Notes under the pieces: generated by a model | What the model saw: only the letters and a program-made list of their open reading frames with translations | Told to the model about the DNA's origin: nothing | Database searches by the model: none | Made by a program: the position numbers and the translations under genes | From: Candidatus Aenigmatarchaeota archaeon | GTDB lineage: Archaea; Aenigmatarchaeota; Aenigmatarchaeia; PWEA01; JAGHBM01 | Assembly (NCBI GenBank): GCA_023133195.1 | Contig: JAGLWW010000001.1 | Location: 1 to 17,818, forward strand | Direction of reading: 5' to 3' | Length of the DNA: 17,818 bases | Part shown: piece after piece, positions 13,642 to 17,818 of the stretch | Numbering within the stretch: the first letter of the stretch is position 1 | Layout: each line of letters starts with the position of its first letter

Positions 13642-14499
13642 CTAACCCGAGGACAGCTTATGCTGAATCATACCTGCCATTCTAAGAGCCGCGTCAAATA
13701 TTTCTTCAGCTTTTTTCCTTTCGTTTTTATAAGTTAGATAATTTTCTCTAGCATCAAATATTTTATTAACCAATTCTGCGGCTTCTTCGCCATATCTTTC
13801 CTTGTAAAAATCAGCTATAGTCTCTTTGTTCTTTATGTAATTTGTATACTCCTTTTTTGCAAGTTCTTCCTCTGTCATTGCAATTTCTATTCCCAAATAA
13901 CACATCATCTTTCCACTGGTCAGAGCCTCGTTAAACAATAAATCGCTGTCCTCTTTACCGTATTGTGCCGGAGCCCGGCTCAGAGGAATCGTAAAGAAAG
14001 CTAAATCAAAAAGCGCACCATGAAAAATATCTTCTTTTGTAATTTCTCCTACTTCTAAAGTTTTGAGAAAATCTTTTCCATAAAGGAGCTTATTGGCACT
14101 CTTTAGACCTTCGGTAAACCATTTGTTGAATATACAACCTCTATTTTTTATTTCCTCTACACTTTGTATTATGGGATTTAAAAATATTTCACAATCAGAT
14201 TTGGTCTTGGGATTGATGAAACGGAAAGGTCTAAATTCTAATCTAACGGAGCACCTGTCTTCAAAATCTTTCACGATTTCACGACAAATCTCCCCAATAA
14301 GAAGATAATCCTGCGGAGAGGTTCTTTCTTTAATAATAAGCAGGAAATTTACATCGGGCCTGTCCAGAGAAATTTTTCCGAAGGCATAACTTCCTGTTAT
14401 ATAAAGGCTTTCCAGTCTTTCTCCCAATTTATCCTTGCACTTTGATTCAAAGCCTTTTGCAACTTCTTCCACAAGAGCTGTTTTCTCTTCGTTTTCCAT
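13642..14499 (-). CDS. Nucleotidyltransferase-like protein with helical C-terminal domain
   Basis: A 285-residue protein with an N-terminal polymerase-beta-type nucleotidyltransferase fold: TGSYAFG (35-41) followed by RPDVNFLLI (47-55) and a third acidic position near Glu88 in RLEFRPF. The active-site pair is normally D-x-D; here it is D-x-N (Asp49, Asn51), so catalysis may be weak, changed or lost. Residues about 125-285 are predicted mostly helical and charged, a layout seen in kanamycin-type and HEPN-associated nucleotidyltransferases, but I see no RxxxxH HEPN motif. The substrate is unknown. The ATG is placed about 25 bases from a TATA element on the minus strand, suggesting a leaderless mRNA. 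It is followed immediately by the metallophosphoesterase gene. Confidence 0.75.
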   Translation of the reverse strand: MENEEKTALVEEVAKGFESKCKDKLGERLESLYITGSYAFGKISLDRPDVNFLLIIKERTSPQDYLLIGEICREIVKDFEDRCSVRLEFRPFRFINPKTKSDCEIFLNPIIQSVEEIKNRGCIFNKWFTEGLKSANKLLYGKDFLKTLEVGEITKEDIFHGALFDLAFFTIPLSRAPAQYGKEDSDLLFNEALTSGKMMCYLGIEIAMTEEELAKKEYTNYIKNKETIADFYKERYGEEAAELVNKIFDARENYLTYKNERKKAEEIFDAALRMAGMIQHKLSSG

Positions 14500-14519
14500 A
14501 GGAAAGGTCTATTTTAGAA

Positions 14520-14538
14520 GTATTTAAAATTTAAATAC
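14520..14538. promoter_or_regulatory. Palindromic bidirectional TATA element
   Basis: GTATTTAAA (14520-14528), a central A, then TTTAAATAC (14530-14538): a perfect 19-base odd palindrome. It carries two back-to-back TATA boxes. The right-hand box is centred about 24 bases before ATG 14558 of the cotransporter; the left-hand box is centred about 25 bases before ATG 14499 of the nucleotidyltransferase-like gene on the other strand. Both transcripts would begin at their start codons. Confidence 0.6.
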
Positions 14539-14557
14539 AATAATCTTAATTTTAATT

Positions 14558-16162
14558 ATGGACTGGACTTCAGCTATCATCGCCTTGATTGGAGGATTAG
14601 CCCTGTTTCTGTTTGGAATGAAACTGCTTAGCGATGGGCTTCAAAACATAGCCGGAGAAAAACTAAGAAAAGTGCTTGAAAAAATTACGAACAATCCGAT
14701 AAAAGGAGTCTTCGTGGGAGCTTCTCTCACGGCACTGATTCAAAGTTCTTCCATAACCACGGTGACTCTGGTCGGACTTTTGAATGCCGGCCTGATTACT
14801 TTAAGACAGGCGGTTGGAGTAATCCTTGGCGCTGAGATAGGCACTACAATAACAGCACAGATACTGGCATTTAAAATAGGAACCATGTTTTTCCCTCTCA
14901 TAGCTCTCGGTGTAATTTTGCAGTTTTCAAAGAAGACAAAATATAATGACATCGGCAAGGTGATACTTGGTTTCGGTATCCTGTTTTTGGGCATGTATAC
15001 CATGTCTTCTTCCATGGGACCATTAAAGGAAAGTGCAATGGTTGTAGAGATGCTGGCCAGTTTTGGTAAAACTCCCATCCTCGGAGTTTTTGCGGGAGCT
15101 TTGCTTACAGGAATTATACAAAGTTCCTCGGCCACCACAGGTCTAGTCATAGCAATGGGAATTGAAAACGCAATAACATTGCAGTCGGCGATAGCAATCA
15201 TTCTGGGCGCAAATATCGGGACATGCGTAACCGTTATGATAGCATCAATCGGCTCTTCCTTATCCGCAAAAAGAGCTGCTCTTTCCCACTTCTTGTTCAA
15301 CACAATAGGAGTCTGCCTTTTCTTCCCGTTTATTGTTCCATTTGGAAATCTTGTCTCTTTAACAGCTTCCGATATACCCCGCCAAATAGCAAACGCCCAC
15401 CTGATTTTCAACATAAGCATGACTATCATCATGCTGCCTCTCATAGGTTTGCTGGTCTGGTTGACAAAGAAAATCGTTCCAGGAAAGGAAGTCAAAGTCG
15501 AAAGAGGGACAAAATACATAGACGAAAGGCTTATTAGAACGCCTGCTTTGGCTTTAGAACAATCGAGAAAGGAGGTAGTCAGAATGGGAAAAATTGCCGA
15601 AAGCATGCTAAAGGACTGTAAAAAGGCGCTGTTTGAAGACGACCGCAAAATGGTATCGTATATAAAAAACAAGGAAAAAAGCGTGGATGAAATTGATGAT
15701 TTGATTGAGGAATATCTCATAAAAATTTCGAAAAAACACCTCACAGATGCCCAAAAAAGAAAGCTGGCAGGATTAACACATATCATATCCGACATAGAAA
15801 GAGTAAGCGACCACATCAACAACATAGGAGAAAGAATTGAACTGAAAAACAATCGCAAATTAAAATTTTCCAAACCCGCCACAAAAGAACTGAAAAAAAT
15901 GTTCAAAGTCGCCGATGAGAGCTACAAAAAGTCAATAAAACTGCTCAATTCCGGAGACCAGAATTTGTACAAAATTGTTATGGATTTGGAAATGGAAGCG
16001 GATTACCTGGAAAATTCCCTGGAGGAAAGGCATCTTGAAAGGCTTAAAAAAGGCACATGCAAGCCAGAGGCTGGTCCATTATTCCTTGATATGATAAGAA
16101 ATCTGGAAAGAATAACAGACCATGCCCATAATATAGCGTATTCTGTGAAGCTTGATTTTTAG
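14558..16162 (+). CDS. Na+/phosphate cotransporter family protein with PhoU-like domain
   Basis: A 534-residue membrane protein importing phosphate with sodium. The membrane part (about 1-305) has two inverted Na/Pi-cotransporter repeats, each with the hallmark glutamine-serine motif: QSSSITT (62-68) and QSSSATT (188-194). Related GAEIGT and GANIGT segments follow each. The first helix begins right after MDWTSAIIALIGG. The cytosolic part (about 325-534) is PhoU-like, with paired E/DxxxD metal-binding signatures in DIERVSDHINNI (412-423) and NLERITDHAHNIA (515-527). This two-part layout is known from bacterial and archaeal NptA/YjbB-type proteins. The start is supported by a TATA box at leaderless distance; no Shine-Dalgarno site precedes it. 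Confidence 0.93.
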   Translation: MDWTSAIIALIGGLALFLFGMKLLSDGLQNIAGEKLRKVLEKITNNPIKGVFVGASLTALIQSSSITTVTLVGLLNAGLITLRQAVGVILGAEIGTTITAQILAFKIGTMFFPLIALGVILQFSKKTKYNDIGKVILGFGILFLGMYTMSSSMGPLKESAMVVEMLASFGKTPILGVFAGALLTGIIQSSSATTGLVIAMGIENAITLQSAIAIILGANIGTCVTVMIASIGSSLSAKRAALSHFLFNTIGVCLFFPFIVPFGNLVSLTASDIPRQIANAHLIFNISMTIIMLPLIGLLVWLTKKIVPGKEVKVERGTKYIDERLIRTPALALEQSRKEVVRMGKIAESMLKDCKKALFEDDRKMVSYIKNKEKSVDEIDDLIEEYLIKISKKHLTDAQKRKLAGLTHIISDIERVSDHINNIGERIELKNNRKLKFSKPATKELKKMFKVADESYKKSIKLLNSGDQNLYKIVMDLEMEADYLENSLEERHLERLKKGTCKPEAGPLFLDMIRNLERITDHAHNIAYSVKLDF

Positions 16163-16198
16163 AAAGTCTGCTAATCTTTAAAAACCCAAAATCATTGG

Positions 16199-16206
16199 TT
16201 TAAATC
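16199..16206 (+). promoter_or_regulatory. TATA box of the 118-residue hypothetical gene
   Basis: TTTAAATC is centred about 26 bases before 16229, immediately in front of the AGAGGT ribosome site at 16229-16234. It selects ATG 16241 over the in-frame ATG at 16220, which would lie upstream of the predicted mRNA start. Confidence 0.45.
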
Positions 16207-16240
16207 TTTTTCTGTTCTAATGTTAAATAGAGGTAATCTT

Positions 16241-16597
16241 ATGCCTACGAAAAAGTCTCCACGAGAAGCTTGGATTTATCAAGAACTGGAAAGTTTGCCC
16301 GCAGATTTATTTAGAAACATAGAGGCAATTTCTGTAGAAAACATTCAATCTGAAGGAGAGACTTGGTCAGAAAACGTTTTTGGTTATGATATCAATACAA
16401 GAAAAAATTATCTTTCGAAGATAAAGAAGCGGGCGGAAGAACTTAATGCTGATATAGTAAAAGAAATGAGTTATGATGTAAAACTTGGAAAAGTAATTGA
16501 TAGGAAAAGAAAGATATTATTTAAACACTCAATTTATGAAACTTTGGGTTTAGGTTTAGTAGGTTTCTTTAAAGTAAAAAATGGGTATAAAAAGTGA
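16241..16597 (+). CDS. Hypothetical protein, 118 residues
   Basis: I do not recognise this protein. It is 118 residues, basic and lysine-rich toward the C-terminus, with no signal peptide. The N-terminal half (AWIYQELESLPADLFRNIEA) looks helical, residues about 50-75 hold a likely helix (YLSKIKKRAEELNADIVKEM), and a short hydrophobic stretch near the end (LGLGLVGFF) is too short for a secure membrane helix. The start at 16241 is supported by AGAGGT 6 bases upstream and a fitting TATA box. It stands alone between the cotransporter and aIF6, with its own promoter. Its codons are more AT-rich than those of its neighbours, which could mean recent arrival or low expression. Confidence 0.6.
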   Translation: MPTKKSPREAWIYQELESLPADLFRNIEAISVENIQSEGETWSENVFGYDINTRKNYLSKIKKRAEELNADIVKEMSYDVKLGKVIDRKRKILFKHSIYETLGLGLVGFFKVKNGYKK

Positions 16598-16645
16598 TTC
16601 TCTTCCAGTTTTAACCTTCTCTTCGCACTCCCTAATTAATCAAAC

Positions 16646-16653
16646 TTATAAAT
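16646..16653 (+). promoter_or_regulatory. TATA box of the aIF6-prefoldin operon
   Basis: TTATAAAT is centred about 26 bases before ATG 16676. It predicts a leaderless aIF6 mRNA; no Shine-Dalgarno site lies in front of the ATG. Confidence 0.55.
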
Positions 16654-16675
16654 CTTAACCCCAATAAGATTTGTT

Positions 16676-17344
16676 ATGAAAAGGCATATTGGCAGGCTAA
16701 ACTTTAACGGGGACCCGAATCTGGGACTCTTTACTATTCCGACAGACGGGTTTTGTATAGTCGGGAACACTCTTACAAAGAAGGAAAAAGATGAAATCCG
16801 GGAGATACTTGGAGTTGAAGTTGTAGAAACAAGAATAGCAGATTCAGAGCTTGTGGGCCTGTTTTCCACGGCCAATAAGAACGGCATAGCTCTTCCCAAG
16901 AATTGCAAGGAAAAAGAGGCCAAATTATTCAAAAAGATGGGCTTAAACGTGCTAAAAACGAAAATAAAGCAGACTGCATTGGGCAATTTAATACTGCTTA
17001 ATGACAAAGGATGTGTAATACCAAAGGAAATAGGCAAGATAAAGGGTGATTTGGAGGATTGCTTCGGCGTGCCTGTGGAAATAGGCAAGGTGGCCGGCCT
17101 TTCAATAGTCGGTTCCTGTGCAATTACCACCAATAAGGGCATACTCGCACATATAAACTGTACAGAAGAGGAAATGGAGTTGTTAGAGAGCGTTTTAAAG
17201 GTAAAAGGAGATATAGGAACCGTTAGTTTTGGGTCTCCTTTCGTGGGCGCTGGATTGGTTGCGAACACAAATGGATTCATAATTCCGGAAGAAACCACGG
17301 GACCGGAGCTGCAAAGAACTGACGAGGCCATGGGCTTCATATAG
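16676..17344 (+). CDS. eif6: Translation initiation factor aIF6
   Basis: Ribosome anti-association factor that binds the large subunit and keeps it from joining the small subunit prematurely. The 222-residue length is that of archaeal aIF6. The protein shows the fivefold internal repeat of the pentein-like fold: sections such as LGLFTIPTDGFCIVG, LVGLFSTANKNGIALP, LGNLILLNDKGCVIP, LSIVGSCAITTNKGILAH and VGAGLVANTNGFIIP recur about every 40-45 residues. It ends with TGPELQRTDEAMGFI, a typical C-terminus. It is followed 8 bases later by prefoldin alpha, the usual archaeal partner, but ribosomal proteins L31e and LX, often adjacent in other archaea, are not present here. Confidence 0.96.
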   Translation: MKRHIGRLNFNGDPNLGLFTIPTDGFCIVGNTLTKKEKDEIREILGVEVVETRIADSELVGLFSTANKNGIALPKNCKEKEAKLFKKMGLNVLKTKIKQTALGNLILLNDKGCVIPKEIGKIKGDLEDCFGVPVEIGKVAGLSIVGSCAITTNKGILAHINCTEEEMELLESVLKVKGDIGTVSFGSPFVGAGLVANTNGFIIPEETTGPELQRTDEAMGFI

Positions 17345-17352
17345 GTGTAAAT

Positions 17353-17778
17353 ATGGATAAACAAAGCGAGTTTCAACAAAAGTTTTACATGTACCAAGTC
17401 CTAATGGAACAGCAAAAGGTTTTCAGTGAACAGCTGATTTTGATAAACCAGGCAATAGAAGACTCGATGACTACGGAAAAGGTAATTGAAGAGCTGAAAA
17501 AACAAAAGGGAGATGGGATAAAAAACGTTCTTGCCCCTCTGGGAAAGGAATCGTTTGTTTTTGCCGAGATAAAGGAAAAAGACAAGATACTGGTGGACTT
17601 CGGAGCGGGAGTGCTTGTAAAGAAGCCTCTGGGAGAGGCCAAAAAGATTCTAGAGTCAAGGAGAAACGAGCTCGAAAGAAACAGCAAGGAAGTTACAATA
17701 AGGCTGGAAAGGATAAACTCCGAACTGGTGAAAATGGAACCGGAGATACAGAAAATCCTGGGACAAGAGAAAGGCTAA
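17353..17778 (+). CDS. pfdA: Prefoldin subunit alpha
   Basis: A chaperone subunit that, with prefoldin beta, forms a jellyfish-shaped hexamer delivering unfolded proteins to the thermosome. The 141 residues show two long coiled-coil helices (about 1-52 and 92-138) flanking a beta-hairpin core with VLAPLGKESFVFAEI and KILVDFGAGVLVKK, where VxxGxxxxV-type spacing is typical. The ATG has TAGGTG at 17342-17347 upstream, overlapping the aIF6 stop. It is translated from the aIF6 mRNA. Confidence 0.94.
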   Translation: MDKQSEFQQKFYMYQVLMEQQKVFSEQLILINQAIEDSMTTEKVIEELKKQKGDGIKNVLAPLGKESFVFAEIKEKDKILVDFGAGVLVKKPLGEAKKILESRRNELERNSKEVTIRLERINSELVKMEPEIQKILGQEKG

Positions 17779-17798
17779 GTAAATAAATTGAGGATCGT

Positions 17799-17818
17799 AT
17801 GAATAAATTAGGGATAAT
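17799..17818 (+). CDS. Start of a further gene, cut by the window edge
   Basis: An ATG at 17799 preceded by GAGGA (17790-17794, 4-base spacer) opens a frame reading MNKLGI up to the window end. It would be the third gene of the aIF6 operon. In many archaea the signal recognition particle receptor gene ftsY follows pfdA, but six codons cannot show that. Confidence 0.35.

Noticed and set aside
14740..15906. 388-codon minus-strand frame opposite the Na/phosphate cotransporter
   Set aside because: The plus-strand frame has clear QSSS and PhoU motifs; the antisense frame has no recognisable motif and no start signal.
16636..17397. 253-codon minus-strand frame opposite aIF6
   Set aside because: The plus-strand protein is unmistakably aIF6; the antisense frame covers its promoter as well and shows no family features.
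1..17818. tRNA or rRNA genes
   Set aside because: The few non-coding gaps were read for cloverleaf landmarks (GTTC-type T loop with matching arms) and rRNA-like sequence; none was seen.

Overview
The window is archaeal chromosome. The evidence is archaeal RNA polymerase subunit Rpo7 beside Spt4, ribosomal protein S24e, aIF6 beside prefoldin alpha, an FCF1-type PIN protein, and promoters with TATA boxes (TTTAAATA or TTATAA types) about 25 bases upstream of starts. Several genes look leaderless, while others use GGTG-type Shine-Dalgarno sites. The DNA is AT-rich and very compact, with 1-4 base overlaps and touching convergent stop codons. This would suit a DPANN-type or small euryarchaeal lineage, but that placement is inference; no 16S rRNA or other decisive marker is present.

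Layout. (1) 1-379: gene-poor leader holding a TATA box followed at promoter distance by two perfect hairpins, a candidate small RNA, then the glmS promoter. (2) 380-5406, plus strand: a tightly overlapping amino-sugar operon of glmS, a stand-alone left-handed beta-helix acetyltransferase resembling the GlmU C-terminal half, a YvcK/GlmR-type protein, a sugar-phosphate nucleotidyltransferase and a HAD phosphatase. Together these cover most steps from fructose-6-phosphate to UDP-GlcNAc plus a likely regulator; the mutase GlmM is not here. (3) 5427-8829, plus: PIN nuclease, inorganic pyrophosphatase, Rpo7, Spt4, ribosomal protein S24e with a very long Lys/Glu-rich tail, and a TrkA-type RCK protein. 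(4) 8909-10372, plus: TrkH potassium transporter subunit, partner of the TrkA protein. (5) 10369-12419, minus: two tandem paralogous genes of unknown function, possibly of the CrtC/AttH two-lipocalin superfamily. (6) 12520-12774, plus: a small EF-Tu-domain-II-like protein. (7) 12775-14499, minus: a nucleotidyltransferase-like protein and a calcineurin-type metallophosphoesterase, both with changed active-site motifs. (8) 14558-16162, plus: Na/phosphate cotransporter with PhoU-like tail, sharing an exactly palindromic double TATA element with the minus-strand pair. (9) 16241-17818: an unrecognised 118-residue protein, aIF6, prefoldin alpha, and the first codons of another gene.

The most interesting items are the archaeal glmS-glmR operon with its split GlmU functions, the giant S24e tail, the tandem lipocalin-like paralogs, the palindromic leaderless promoter and the hairpin RNA candidate. 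All functional calls come from reading motifs by eye; no database search was possible.
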